A stretch of 34,702 nucleotides of DNA, from positions 1 to 34,702 of the forward strand of contig NZ_NMUA01000032.1 of NCBI RefSeq assembly GCF_002312805.1. The letters are read 5' to 3'. This document shows, piece by piece, positions 1 through 8,919 of this stretch. How positions within the stretch are numbered: position 1 is the first letter of the stretch; each line of letters starts with the position of its first letter. A program made the position numbers and the translations under genes. The DNA comes from Sphingobium sp. D43FB. Lineage in GTDB: Bacteria > Pseudomonadota > Alphaproteobacteria > Sphingomonadales > Sphingomonadaceae. Under the pieces are notes generated by a model. It was not told the DNA's origin and made no database searches. It saw nothing but the letters and a program-made list of their open reading frames with translations.

Positions 1-48
1 CAGCGCCGCATTATACGCGCTCCAGTTTGTCGTGCGATACTTTGGTGA

Positions 49-255
49 GGCTGGCTTGGGCATAGCCGCCCCCTAAAGCACTCGATTCACCTGAGGAATC
101 CCCCAGGCGCAATTTCGCAACAAAGCCGTGCGCAGGCGTCCTATCTAGCGACTTTATGCGAAGAAGCGGGTGTGGAACTGCCAACCGGAGATCTGACGAA
201 AGCAGATGCATCGCGTCAGATCGATGAGATGAAAGCGAAGCTTGGGCGCGCCTGA
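49..255 (+). pseudogene. DUF3072 domain protein, headless fragment
   Basis: This open frame ends at TGA 253-255 and is closed upstream by an in-frame TGA at 46-48. Its last 45 or so codons read as a DUF3072 domain: Q-A-S-Y-L-A-T-L-C-E-E-A-G, then D-L-T-K-A-D-A-S-R-Q-I-D-E-M and a terminal K-L-G-R-A. That is the usual C-terminal end of this small family of unknown function. No ATG, GTG or TTG lies in frame between the upstream stop and the domain, and the residues before it (about 49-115) do not resemble the family. I read it as a gene whose 5' part has been lost or frameshifted. A rare start codon, or a start outside an unseen frameshift, is the alternative. Confidence 0.6.
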
Positions 256-262
256 CGGACTT

Positions 263-276
263 ATGGTTCGAACCAT
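263..276. repeat. 14-bp perfect palindrome between DUF3072 fragment and SRPBCC operon
   Basis: ATGGTTCGAACCAT is a perfect inverted repeat 8 bp after the DUF3072 stop. It could be an operator for the downstream operon or a chance palindrome. The rest of 256-508 shows no gene on either strand that I would trust and no clear promoter. Confidence 0.35.
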
Positions 277-508
277 TTGCGATGTTTCATGTCGGAAATC
301 GCACCACATGATCTAATTTTGATGGAGGGGGCCGAGCCTGCCACAGCGTCACGTCCAATCCACCCAAACTGATGTCGATCAGACAGATTTTCCAACAGAC
401 TATTGGACCCATCCGACATTCAGGCGTTGTCCGCTCATACCGGGACGCAGCCTCCGAAAGATCGGACTGCTCCCGCGTGGACATCATGAGAATGGCTGGA
501 GAATGCCC

Positions 509-1084
509 ATGACGATGGCGACAGACGATGCCCCGCCGACGACATCGAAATTGAAAGAAGAACGCGCAAACGGAATCGCGGCCGTGACCCAGTCCAAGGG
601 TGACGATCTGATCGGGCGCTCGGTCACGATCAACCGCCCTCGTGACGAACTCTTCGCCTATTGGCGCGATTTTTCCAATTTGCCGTCGTTCATGGACAAT
701 GTCGAACACATCGACATCCTGTCCGCCACGACGTCGCATTGGGTGGTGAAGGCGCCGGCTGGACGCACTGTGGAATGGGACGCGAAAATTACGGAGGAAA
801 AAGCCGGCGAATTGATCGCCTGGACCTCTGGCGAAGGCTCCGATGTCCCCAATAGCGGCCGCATCGAATTTCGCGATGCAGGCGCGCGTGGCACCATCGT
901 TACGGCAACCATCGCCTATGATCCGCCTGCGGGCATGGTGGGTAAGGTGATCGCCAAGCTCTTCCAGCGCGAACCCGCCATCCAGGCACGACGCGATCTG
1001 CGCCGTTTCAAACAATTGATGGAAACGGGAGAGGTCGCGACTGCGGCCTGGACTCGAAAGCAACGTGACGAGGAGACAGACTGA
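509..1084 (+). CDS. SRPBCC (polyketide cyclase/dehydrase-like) family protein
   Basis: Cytosolic protein of about 191 residues with one START-like helix-grip fold. The core runs from the I-G-R-S-V-T-I-N-R-P strand through F-A-Y-W-R-D-F-S-N-L-P-S-F-M to the C-terminal helix with Q-A-R-R-D-L-R-R-F-K-Q-L-M-E-T-G-E, the usual end of the bacterial cyclase/dehydrase group (COG5637-like). There is no signal peptide. ATG 509 is preferred because GGAG at 498-501 sits 7 nt before it; ATG 503 would be only 1 nt from that site. The stop overlaps the next start by one base (TGATG at 1082-1086), so the gene is coupled to the alcohol dehydrogenase. Family members often sit beside such dehydrogenases and SDRs. 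The ligand is unknown. Confidence 0.85.
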   Translation: MTMATDDAPPTTSKLKEERANGIAAVTQSKGDDLIGRSVTINRPRDELFAYWRDFSNLPSFMDNVEHIDILSATTSHWVVKAPAGRTVEWDAKITEEKAGELIAWTSGEGSDVPNSGRIEFRDAGARGTIVTATIAYDPPAGMVGKVIAKLFQREPAIQARRDLRRFKQLMETGEVATAAWTRKQRDEETD

Positions 1085-2274
1085 TGCGCGCGCTCACATG
1101 GCACGGCAAGCATGACGTCCGCGTCGATACGGTCGACGATCCGGAAATCCTCAACCCGCGCGATGCGATCATCAAGATCACATCGACAGCGATCTGCGGG
1201 TCCGACCTGCATCTCTATGACGGTTATATCCCGACCATGCAGGCCGGCGACATACTGGGCCATGAGTTCATGGGCGAAGTCGTCGAAACCGGTCCCAGAT
1301 CCACCTTGCAAAAGGGACAGCGGGTCGTGGTGCCCTTCACCATCGCCTGCGGCAGCTGTTATCACTGCGGCAAGCACCAATATTCCGCGTGCGACAATGG
1401 CAATCCGGCCGACAATCAGGACATCGGCCAGGAAATGTACGGCCAGCCCATGTCGGGCTTGTTCGGCTACAGCCACCTGACCGGCGGCTATGCAGGCGGC
1501 CAGGCCGAATATGTGCGCGTGCCGTTCAGCGACGTGGGGCCGATCGTGGTGCCTGACGGACTGGACGACGACGAAGTGCTGTTCCTGTCGGACATCCTGC
1601 CCACCGGATGGCAGGCGGCGGAGAATGCGGACATCGAGCCGGGCGATACGGTGGCGGTATGGGGCTGTGGTCCGGTCGGGCTTTTCGCCGTTCAGTCGGC
1701 TTTCCTGATGGGCGCGCACCGTGTTATCGCGATCGACCATTTTCCGCATCGGCTGGAACTGGCGAAAAAATTCGGCGCGGAGACGATCAATTTCGAGGAA
1801 TCCAAAACCTACGAAGCGTTGATGGAGATGACCGGCGGCATCGGGCCTGATGCGGTGATCGATGCGGTGGGTTTGGAAGCCCATGGCTTCTTTGTCGACA
1901 ATGTGGTCGATCAGATCAAGGCATCGCTTTTCCTGGGGACCGATCGCACCCATTCTATCCGGCAGGCGATCCACGCCTGTCGCAAGGGCGGGCGGGTGTC
2001 GATGCCAGCCGTCTACGGCGGCTTCGTGGACAAGTTTCCTTTGGGCGCCTTCATGGAAAAGGGGCTGACCCTCAAGACCGGACAGACGAGCGTCCAGCAT
2101 TATATGCCCGCCCTGCTCAATGCGATTCTGGAGGGCAAGATCGATACGACCTTCCTGATCTCGCATCGGATGGGCCTGGAAGATGCGCCTAAGGGCTACA
2201 AGATGTTCCACGACAACCAGAATGAAGTGACCAAGATCGTGCTGAAGCCCGGTCTTACCGCCGCCGCGCAATAG
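1084..2274 (+). CDS. Zinc-dependent alcohol dehydrogenase (MDR family, formaldehyde-dehydrogenase-like)
   Basis: A 396-residue medium-chain dehydrogenase/reductase. Catalytic zinc ligands are visible as Cys38 (A-I-C-G-S-D-L-H), His60-Glu61 (G-H-E-F-M-G-E-V) and the later domain. The structural zinc lobe has four cysteines at about 89, 92, 95 and 103. The nucleotide-binding G-C-G-P-V-G turn is at about 194-199. Length and the extended insertion after the structural zinc site match the glutathione-independent formaldehyde dehydrogenase-like subgroup of NAD(P)-dependent alcohol dehydrogenases. It is the middle gene of an SRPBCC-ADH-SDR operon, overlapping the first gene by 1 nt and lying 11 nt before the SDR. 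Substrate specificity cannot be read from the sequence; a short-chain alcohol or aldehyde role is inferred. Confidence 0.9.
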   Translation: MRALTWHGKHDVRVDTVDDPEILNPRDAIIKITSTAICGSDLHLYDGYIPTMQAGDILGHEFMGEVVETGPRSTLQKGQRVVVPFTIACGSCYHCGKHQYSACDNGNPADNQDIGQEMYGQPMSGLFGYSHLTGGYAGGQAEYVRVPFSDVGPIVVPDGLDDDEVLFLSDILPTGWQAAENADIEPGDTVAVWGCGPVGLFAVQSAFLMGAHRVIAIDHFPHRLELAKKFGAETINFEESKTYEALMEMTGGIGPDAVIDAVGLEAHGFFVDNVVDQIKASLFLGTDRTHSIRQAIHACRKGGRVSMPAVYGGFVDKFPLGAFMEKGLTLKTGQTSVQHYMPALLNAILEGKIDTTFLISHRMGLEDAPKGYKMFHDNQNEVTKIVLKPGLTAAAQ

Positions 2275-2285
2275 GAGAGACAGAC

Positions 2286-3074
2286 ATGGCCAATAAATTC
2301 GCGATTGTCACCGGCGCCTCCACCGGCATCGGCTTCGAACTTGCCTCCATCGCTGCGGAAAATGGGTATGACCTGCTAGTCGTGGCCGACGAACCGCTGA
2401 TCAACGCCGCTGCGCAGGATTTCAAGCAGCATGATGTCGAGGTTATTGCGGTCGAGGCCGATCTTGCGACATTGCAAGGCGTGGATACGCTTCTCGCCGC
2501 GGCTAACGGCCGACAAGTGGATTTGCTATGCGCCAACGCCGGGCGCGGCCTTGGCCACGGTTTTCTCGATCAGGACGTTGCCGACTGGCGGCGCGTGGTG
2601 GACACAAACATCACCGGCACGCTGTATCTGCTGCAAAAGGTTCTGAAGGCAATGGTGGCGCGTGACGACGGCAAAGTGTTGATCACCGGATCGATCGCAG
2701 GCTTCATTCCGGGTAGCTTCCAGGCCGTCTATAACGGTAGCAAGGCCTTCGTCGACAGCTTTGCCGATGCGATCCGTAATGAGATCAAGGACAGCAAGGG
2801 CGTCACCATCACGACCCTGATGCCAGGGCCGGTCGAGACGGAATTTTTCGATCGCGCCGACATGCTCGACACCAGCGTCGGATCATCCGACAGCAAGAGC
2901 GATCCTGCCGCCGTCGCGCGCGATGGTTGGAATGCGCTGATGAAGGGTGATGCCCATATCGTGTCCGGGTGGAAGAACAAGGTACAGGCGGCCGTAGCGC
3001 ATGTAACGCCTTCGGCGATCCTGGCGGAACAGCATCGTGAAATGGCGGAACCTGGGTCGGCCGACGAAGGCTAG
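2286..3074 (+). CDS. SDR family NAD(P)-dependent oxidoreductase
   Basis: A 262-residue classical short-chain dehydrogenase. The cofactor motif T-G-A-S-T-G-I-G is at residues 9-16, N-A-G at about 84-86, Asn109 in the V-D-T-N-I-T segment, Ser136 in I-T-G-S-I-A-G, and the catalytic Tyr149-x-x-x-Lys153 (Y-N-G-S-K), so the Asn-Ser-Tyr-Lys tetrad is complete. An AGGAGAGA-like ribosome site lies just before ATG 2286, 11 nt after the ADH stop, which supports one transcript. The C-terminus resembles the DltE/YqjQ-like cytosolic SDRs of stress-linked gene clusters. The substrate is unknown. Confidence 0.88.
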   Translation: MANKFAIVTGASTGIGFELASIAAENGYDLLVVADEPLINAAAQDFKQHDVEVIAVEADLATLQGVDTLLAAANGRQVDLLCANAGRGLGHGFLDQDVADWRRVVDTNITGTLYLLQKVLKAMVARDDGKVLITGSIAGFIPGSFQAVYNGSKAFVDSFADAIRNEIKDSKGVTITTLMPGPVETEFFDRADMLDTSVGSSDSKSDPAAVARDGWNALMKGDAHIVSGWKNKVQAAVAHVTPSAILAEQHREMAEPGSADEG

Positions 3075-3989
3075 AACGCCCCGTGCAAACCTATCGGTTT
3101 TGCTCGGTAGAGGAGTGGAATGAGAAGTTGCGCTCCTCTTCCGTCCAAGGAAATCGATCTACCACATCATCGAATTTGCCAAGATGGGCAGACGGAATTA
3201 AAGAGAGGCTGGTCATCCCCACCTTTGCTCGCATACTGCTCTAGAAGAGATCTCTGATCGATGGGGCCTGCAAACGTCGAATGGTGGTAGCCCGCCTTTG
3301 CACCACCGCATCGAAACAAGGTATTTCGGTGGATTGCCGCCACAACCGGACGTTCCGCAGCGAGGACACAAAAATCCGCGTCTAAATGTCGTATTAGGGT
3401 CGGCGGCAGCCTGATTTAGCTATGAGCAAAACCTTGGTAGCCGCCAGCGCATGAGAACCGTTGTTCCGGCAGCCCGGAGGATAGGTCAGATTGTCACGGC
3501 CAAAGCAAAACTCCCATGACCGATTGCTGTCTATGAATTAAGTAGAGATTGCTTGAAAGGGCTGCGGTTGGTCGCCGTGCCCAATGACAACATCAGCATC
3601 AGACTCGCGGCTTTTGATGGGATGCAGCTTGCTCCGCGATACCAACGGCTAAAGCGCACGGTGCCAGGGCGTCCACGCCAGGGATCGTGTTCCCCCCTTC
3701 CAATATGGGGTTGAAACGATGCGCTCTTACCAACTTTCCACCTAAACCGTAGCGCGGCGATCTGTCGCTCCCTGGGGCCATTCGCCAACGTCTTTTCACA
3801 AGGCGTACCGGTACCGTTCAACCGGCACTGGCAGCGCTCGGCTGCCTGTATCGTCCAGGCTGCCGAGCGCGCAGGGGCGTGCCTCATAGGCCGCCAGCGT
3901 CGGCAGCGCGATCATCAGCAATGACGGCCACATCCGCGTCCCGCCCCATCCGGCGAGCGGGTTGTAACAAGAAAAATCAGGGACAAGAC
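3075..3989. other. Intergenic region of about 0.9 kb without a supported gene
   Basis: A weak stem (AGAGGAG at 3109-3115 with CTCCTCT at 3133-3139, long loop, no T tract) might end the SDR operon. A GTACCGGTAC palindrome lies near 3808-3817. Minus-strand open frames here have no recognisable domain, and no ribosome site supports them. The lower GC and the absence of conserved protein signals suggest degraded or spacer DNA. The promoter of the downstream TonB receptor should lie in the last 200 bp, but I cannot pick boxes with confidence. Confidence 0.5.
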
Positions 3990-6383
3990 ATGACATCCAT
4001 TTCCACTCGCTCGCGGCATTTCGGGCTGCATTACGCCATGCTGGCGAGCGCTGCTCTGGTTACGATATCGGCGCAGGACGCGTTGGCCCAGTCCGTGTTG
4101 CCGGTTGAAGCCGCTGCCGCAGAGGAAGACGCAGCGGCAATCACGGTCACGGCCCGCCGTCGCGACGAAAGCGCGCAGGACGTGCCAATCGCGCTAAGTG
4201 TGGTCGGCGCGGAGCAACTCGCCGCGACCGGCAATTTCTCGCTCGGCCAGACCCAGCAACTGGTACCCAGCCTCCAGATTTTCAGCTATAATCCGCGCAA
4301 TACCAACATCAATATTCGCGGCCTCGGCAGCAACGTCTCGCTCACCAATGACGGGCTGGAAAATGGCGTCGGCGTCTATGTCGACAATGTCTATTATGGG
4401 CGTGTTGGCCAATCGCAGTTCGATCTGGTGGACTTGCAGCAGATCGAAATCCTTCGCGGGCCGCAGGGCACGCTGTTCGGCAAGAACACCACGGCGGGTG
4501 CGATCAACATCTCCACCCGCCCGCCCAGTTTCGAGCCGGAGTTTTCAGGTGAAGCGACGCTGGGCGACTATGGCTATCATCAGCTGCGCGGATCGCTGTC
4601 CGGTCCGTTGATCGGGGACCGGCTCGCCGCGCGGATCAGCATCGCCGACACCCATCGCGATGGTTTCATCGACAATGTCCGCACAGGGAGAAAGGCCTCC
4701 GACTACGATAATTTCAGCGTGCGCGGGCAGTTGCTGGCCACCCCCAGCGAGACGCTGTCGATCAAGCTGATCAGCGATTTTTCCAAGCAGACGCTCAATT
4801 GCTGCGTCAACCTGCTCGTCGGCAGCTACAGCGAATATGACAATGGCGCCGCGCTGCCGAATAACTTTGAGCAGCGCGTGGCACGGGCGGGCTACACCCC
4901 GCTGCCTTTCGATCCCTTCGCGCGCAAGACCGACGCCAATTCTCATTATCAGGCCAATATGCGCGGCTATGGCGCATCGGGCCAGATCGATTGGGATCTG
5001 GGCGGGGTCGCGCTGACATCGGTCACCGCTTATCGCTGGTGGGATTGGGACCCGGCAAACGACAGCGACGCCATCGGCCTGTCGGTGCTGACCAAAGCGC
5101 AGCAGGCCAATCGCCAGCGCCAGTTCAGTCAGGAATTGCGGCTTGCCTCCACTGGCGAACGCGCCGTCGATTATGTCGCAGGTCTCTATTATTTCTGGCA
5201 GACCGTGCGCGGCTATGGGGCGACCACTTTCGGGGTCGACGCGCCGCTCTATAATCTGCCCGGCGTTGCCGCCAATGTCCGGGATGCGGCCATCGGCAAT
5301 TATGGCGTCGAAAGCTATTCGGAGCCAACCACGAAAAGCTACGCCGCCTTCGGCCAGCTGACCTGGAACGCCAGCGATGCGTTCAAGATAACGGCGGGCC
5401 TGCGCTACACTTATGAAAAGAAGGCGGGCGTCTTCGAACAGCATGTCGTGTCCGGCGCAGACCTCTCTACGCTGTCCGCCAGCGAACGCGCGACAGCCCA
5501 GGCGTTGCGTAATCAGTTCGGTCCGGTCGCATCCTTTACGACCGCGTTCGACGACGCCAATGTCTCCGGCCTGCTCAACCTCTCCTACAAGGTCGCGGCG
5601 GACGCCCTGCTTTACGCAACCTATTCGCGCGGCGGCAAATCGGGTGGGCTTAACCTGTCGGTGATCCCGGCCGGCGTGGATGCCAATGTGAAGCCCGAAA
5701 CGGTCAATCATTTCGAGTTGGGCGCCAAAACGCAGTTTCTGGACCGTAAGGCCACGCTCAATCTGGCGGGCTATTGGACCGAAATCACCGATTATCAAAC
5801 CGCGATCACCGAGCAAGTCGCAAACACGGTATCCTACCGACAATATATCGCCAATGCGGGCAAGGTGCGCTCACGCGGGTTCGAAGCGGACCTTGTCTAT
5901 GCACCAACCCGCCTGATTAGCCTGTCAGCATCGGCCGCTTATGTCGATGCGACCTATCTGGATTACCGGAACGCACAGCAGGCGGTCGAAAATCTGAACC
6001 TGGGATCGTTGCAGGATCTGTCCGGTGCGCGGCTGGCAGGCGTGCCGAAATTCACCTGGACGCTGGGCGCGGACATGGCGCAACCGATCGGGAACTGGGG
6101 CAGCCGGGGGATTGAACTCTATGCCCATGGCGATTTTTCGCACCGCTCGTCGATCTACACCGCCGTCAGCAACAGCCGCTACTCGCTGGCACCGGGCTAC
6201 GGCCTGCTCAACGCGCGCGTCGGCCTGCGATCCGATGACGGGATCTGGGACTTGTCCGTCTGGGCACGCAACCTGACCGACAAAAGTTATTTCGTCACGC
6301 TCAGCCCGGCCAACACCGGCCTGATCACCGGCCAAGTAGGCGATCCCCGAACGGTCGGCATCACCCTTCGCACGAAAATATGA
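3990..6383 (+). CDS. TonB-dependent outer-membrane receptor of the sulfate-ester cluster
   Basis: A 797-residue TonB-dependent receptor. It has a signal peptide of about 33 residues ending A-L-A-Q, a TonB box I-T-V-T-A-R at about 51-56, and a plug domain with the D-V-P-I-A-L segment, N-I-R-G-L-G-S, V-D-L-Q-Q-I-E-I-L-R-G-P-Q-G-T-L-F-G and A-I-N-I-S-T-R. A 22-strand barrel follows, ending in an outer-membrane sorting residue pattern. The start at ATG 3990 is preferred over an upstream in-frame start because AGGGA (3979-3983) lies 6 nt before it and the signal peptide then begins correctly. It is the first gene of a run with an MFS symporter, AtsK-like dioxygenase, sulfatase and FGE. The inferred role is import of a sulfated organic compound into the periplasm. 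Confidence 0.92.
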   Translation: MTSISTRSRHFGLHYAMLASAALVTISAQDALAQSVLPVEAAAAEEDAAAITVTARRRDESAQDVPIALSVVGAEQLAATGNFSLGQTQQLVPSLQIFSYNPRNTNINIRGLGSNVSLTNDGLENGVGVYVDNVYYGRVGQSQFDLVDLQQIEILRGPQGTLFGKNTTAGAINISTRPPSFEPEFSGEATLGDYGYHQLRGSLSGPLIGDRLAARISIADTHRDGFIDNVRTGRKASDYDNFSVRGQLLATPSETLSIKLISDFSKQTLNCCVNLLVGSYSEYDNGAALPNNFEQRVARAGYTPLPFDPFARKTDANSHYQANMRGYGASGQIDWDLGGVALTSVTAYRWWDWDPANDSDAIGLSVLTKAQQANRQRQFSQELRLASTGERAVDYVAGLYYFWQTVRGYGATTFGVDAPLYNLPGVAANVRDAAIGNYGVESYSEPTTKSYAAFGQLTWNASDAFKITAGLRYTYEKKAGVFEQHVVSGADLSTLSASERATAQALRNQFGPVASFTTAFDDANVSGLLNLSYKVAADALLYATYSRGGKSGGLNLSVIPAGVDANVKPETVNHFELGAKTQFLDRKATLNLAGYWTEITDYQTAITEQVANTVSYRQYIANAGKVRSRGFEADLVYAPTRLISLSASAAYVDATYLDYRNAQQAVENLNLGSLQDLSGARLAGVPKFTWTLGADMAQPIGNWGSRGIELYAHGDFSHRSSIYTAVSNSRYSLAPGYGLLNARVGLRSDDGIWDLSVWARNLTDKSYFVTLSPANTGLITGQVGDPRTVGITLRTKI

Positions 6384-6392
6384 GGTCCAGTC

Positions 6393-7805
6393 ATGGCCAC
6401 GCTTTTTCCCCCCCCCATGCTGCAACCGATCCAGCCCGACCGGGCATCGGATCGTGACCGGCCGCGCGAACTTAATGGCGTGCGCCTGGCCGGTTTCGCA
6501 TCGCTGGCAGTGCCCATCTATGCCGCGCAAATGCCGCTGACAGTCTACCTGCCCGCCATTTACGCGCAGCAGTTCGGCCTGTCGCTGGCGGTGATCGGCA
6601 CGATCTTCCTGGCCGAACGGCTGTGGGGGGCGCTGGCCGATCCGTTGATCGGCAGCCTGAGCGATCGCACCCGCAGTCGCTTTGGTCGCCGCCGTCCGTG
6701 GATCGCGGCGGGAGCGCTGGTGTTCGGAATCGCCGCGATCGCCCTGTTCTTCCCGTTTCTCGCGGTCACGCCCCTCTATCTCGCGGCGGCGCTGTTCATC
6801 CTCTATCTCGGCTGGTCTATGATCCAGATCCCCTATCTCGCCTGGTCGGGCGAGATTTCGGGGCAATATCATGAGCGAACGCGGGTCGTGACCTATCAGG
6901 CGGTTGCAGGATCGGCGGCGCTGCTGCTGGTGCTGGTTTTGCCCACGATCATCGATCAGTGGCAGCCGCACAATGGTATGCTGAAACTTTGTGCCATGGG
7001 CACGGTCGTTCTGACCAGCCTCGTCATCGCGCTGCCACTCGTGCTGCGCGCCTTTCCCGAAGCCCCGGCACCGTTACAGCCCCCGGTGCGCCTGTCCTTC
7101 GCACATGCCGCCGCCGTGGTGTTCAGCGACAGGCTGCTCCTGCGCGTGCTCGCGTCCGACCTGGCAGTGACGGCGGGCCAAGGTATTCGCAGTGTGCTCA
7201 TCGTCTTTTTCGTCACTTTCTACATGGGGCTGCCGCAATGGGCGAGCGGGCTGTTCCTGCTGCAATTCATCTTCGGCATCGCGGCCGGGCCTATCTGGGC
7301 GCAGATCGGCTACCGCATCGGCAAGCATCGCGCGGCGGTGACGGGAGAAATGGTTCAGGTCGCGATCAACCTTGGTCTGTTGTTGGTCACGCCCGATGCG
7401 CTTCCCCTCCTGCTGGGCCTAGCCATTGCCCAGGGGTTTGCGCAAGGATCAGGCAATCTCATGCTCCGTTCCATGGTGGCCGACGTTGCCGACCGGCACC
7501 GGCTGGAAACCGGGCATGATCGCACCGCGCTGTTCTTCTCCGCCTTCAGCCTGTCGGTAAAAGCGGGGACAGCGATCGCCATCGGCATCGCCCTGCCGCT
7601 GGTCGCCTGGTTCGGCTTCGATCCAAAGGGCGCAAACAGTCCGGAGGCGCTGAATGGCTTGCTGTTGGTATTCGCCCTCGGCCCGGCGATCGCTCATGCT
7701 TTGTCTGCTGCGCTGATCCACGGCTTCCCGCTGGATGAAGCGACCCACGCGGACGTTCGCGAAACACTGGCCCGGCGCGACGCCGCGCTGGTGCCGGCGG
7801 AATAG
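6393..7805 (+). CDS. MFS transporter, GPH (glycoside-pentoside-hexuronide):cation symporter type
   Basis: An inner-membrane carrier of 470 residues with about 12 hydrophobic segments. The first cytoplasmic loop has D-P-L-I-G-S-L-S-D-R-T and then R-F-G-R-R-R-P-W, the signature of the MelB-like GPH group. GAGG at 6382-6385 gives a good site for ATG 6393, only 10 nt after the receptor stop, so the two are cotranscribed. The first 15 codons contain a run of nine C bases; an in-frame ATG directly after it (6417) is an alternative start that would avoid the run. Inferred role: moves the compound delivered by the receptor, or its desulfated product, across the inner membrane. Confidence 0.88.
   Translation: MATLFPPPMLQPIQPDRASDRDRPRELNGVRLAGFASLAVPIYAAQMPLTVYLPAIYAQQFGLSLAVIGTIFLAERLWGALADPLIGSLSDRTRSRFGRRRPWIAAGALVFGIAAIALFFPFLAVTPLYLAAALFILYLGWSMIQIPYLAWSGEISGQYHERTRVVTYQAVAGSAALLLVLVLPTIIDQWQPHNGMLKLCAMGTVVLTSLVIALPLVLRAFPEAPAPLQPPVRLSFAHAAAVVFSDRLLLRVLASDLAVTAGQGIRSVLIVFFVTFYMGLPQWASGLFLLQFIFGIAAGPIWAQIGYRIGKHRAAVTGEMVQVAINLGLLLVTPDALPLLLGLAIAQGFAQGSGNLMLRSMVADVADRHRLETGHDRTALFFSAFSLSVKAGTAIAIGIALPLVAWFGFDPKGANSPEALNGLLLVFALGPAIAHALSAALIHGFPLDEATHADVRETLARRDAALVPAE
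6408..6416 (+). repeat. Nine-base poly-C tract inside the 5' end of the MFS gene
   Basis: Five T followed by nine C directly precede an in-frame ATG at 6417. Tracts of this kind can slip during replication, or can be miscounted in sequencing. A gain or loss of one C would shut off translation from ATG 6393 but not from ATG 6417. Confidence 0.8.
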
Positions 7806-7886
7806 GGCGGGACGTCATGGCGCATCAGACCGATCCACCGCTCCCCCGAACCAGGATCACCCCCCAAAATTATCAGGAGATTTGAC

Positions 7887-8828
7887 ATGACCAACCTTCT
7901 TGCCAGTTTCATCAATGCCGCAGACCCCACCAGCCCGCTCGACATCGCGCCTGTCGCAGGCCGCATCGGCGCGGAGGTGCGCGGCATCGCCTTGTCCGGC
8001 GATCTGGATGGCGGCACGATCGCCGCGATCCGCACCGCGCTTTCCCGGCACAAAGTGCTGTTCTTCCGCGATCAGACGGAACTGGACGATGGCCGTCACG
8101 AAGCCTTTGCCGGGCTGTTGGGCGAACCGGTCGCGCACCCCACCGTGCCTGTGGCGGACGGATCCCATTACCTGCTCGAACTGGATTCCAAGGAGGGCTA
8201 TGCTGCATCCAGCTGGCACACCGATGTCACCTTCGTCGATGCCTATCCCGCCGCATCGATCCTGCGCGCCATCACCATCCCGGCGGCGGGCGGCGATACG
8301 CTCTGGGCCAATGGGGCCAGCGCCTATGAAGGGTTGCCCGAAGCACTCAAGACGTTGGTCGATGGCCTGTGGGCCGTTCATAGCAACAAATATGATTATG
8401 CCGCTGCGCTCAGCATCAAGGACGCCAAGCGGGCAGAGGAATATAGTCGCGTCTTCGCCTCGACCGTTTATGAAACCGAGCATCCGGTTGTGCGCGTTCA
8501 TCCCGAAACTGGCGAGCGGTCCCTGCTGCTTGGGCACTTCGTCAAGAATTTCGTGGGGCTGAACTCGGCGGATTCGCAGCGACTCTTCGCCATCCTGCAG
8601 GATCATATCACCCTGCCGGAAAACACCGTCCGCTGGCGCTGGCGGGCGGGCGACGTCGCAATCTGGGACAATCGAGCCACACAGCATCGCGCTATCGCCG
8701 ATTTCGGCCTGCAACGCCGCACGCTCCGCCGAGCCACCATCGCTGGCGATGTGCCGATCGCGATCGACGGCCGCCACAGCCGCACGATCAAGCAGGAAGT
8801 CCAGCCGGTGCTGGAAGCTGCCGAATAA
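7887..8828 (+). CDS. atsK: TauD/TfdA-family Fe(II)/2-oxoglutarate dioxygenase, AtsK-like alkylsulfatase
   Basis: A 313-residue cytosolic TauD-family enzyme. Iron ligands are His111 and Asp113 in W-H-T-D-V-T-F and His267 in A-T-Q-H-R-A, with the 2-oxoglutarate-binding arginine about eleven residues later at Arg278. The central stretch with G-G-D-T-L-W-A-N and H-S-N-K-Y-D-Y resembles AtsK of Pseudomonas putida, which oxidatively cleaves alkyl sulfate esters to an aldehyde and sulfate, using O2 and 2-oxoglutarate. AGGAG at about 7875-7879 sets the start at ATG 7887. The neighbouring sulfatase and FGE support a sulfate-ester substrate over taurine or 2,4-D. The exact substrate is unknown, so the symbol is given by similarity. 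Confidence 0.85.
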   Translation: MTNLLASFINAADPTSPLDIAPVAGRIGAEVRGIALSGDLDGGTIAAIRTALSRHKVLFFRDQTELDDGRHEAFAGLLGEPVAHPTVPVADGSHYLLELDSKEGYAASSWHTDVTFVDAYPAASILRAITIPAAGGDTLWANGASAYEGLPEALKTLVDGLWAVHSNKYDYAAALSIKDAKRAEEYSRVFASTVYETEHPVVRVHPETGERSLLLGHFVKNFVGLNSADSQRLFAILQDHITLPENTVRWRWRAGDVAIWDNRATQHRAIADFGLQRRTLRRATIAGDVPIAIDGRHSRTIKQEVQPVLEAAE

Positions 8829-8919
8829 GCCGGTTCTCCCCCGAACCCAAACCGGCCGAACTGGGCTGCGCCGTCCTTCTGGGGCGGCGCGGCTCCCTTT
8901 TCGTGAAAGACCATGCCTG

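Noticed and set aside
287..2271. Long open frames on the minus strand (287-1063 and 916-2271)
   Set aside because: They lie antisense to the SRPBCC and alcohol dehydrogenase genes, have no protein family signature, and arise from high GC codon bias.
3109..3139. Possible terminator after the SDR gene
   Set aside because: A 7-bp stem with a 17-nt loop and no T tract is too weak to call.
3531..3996. Minus-strand frames before the first TonB receptor
   Set aside because: No ribosome site or recognisable domain was found. One short frame has a protein-like look but I could not place it in any family.
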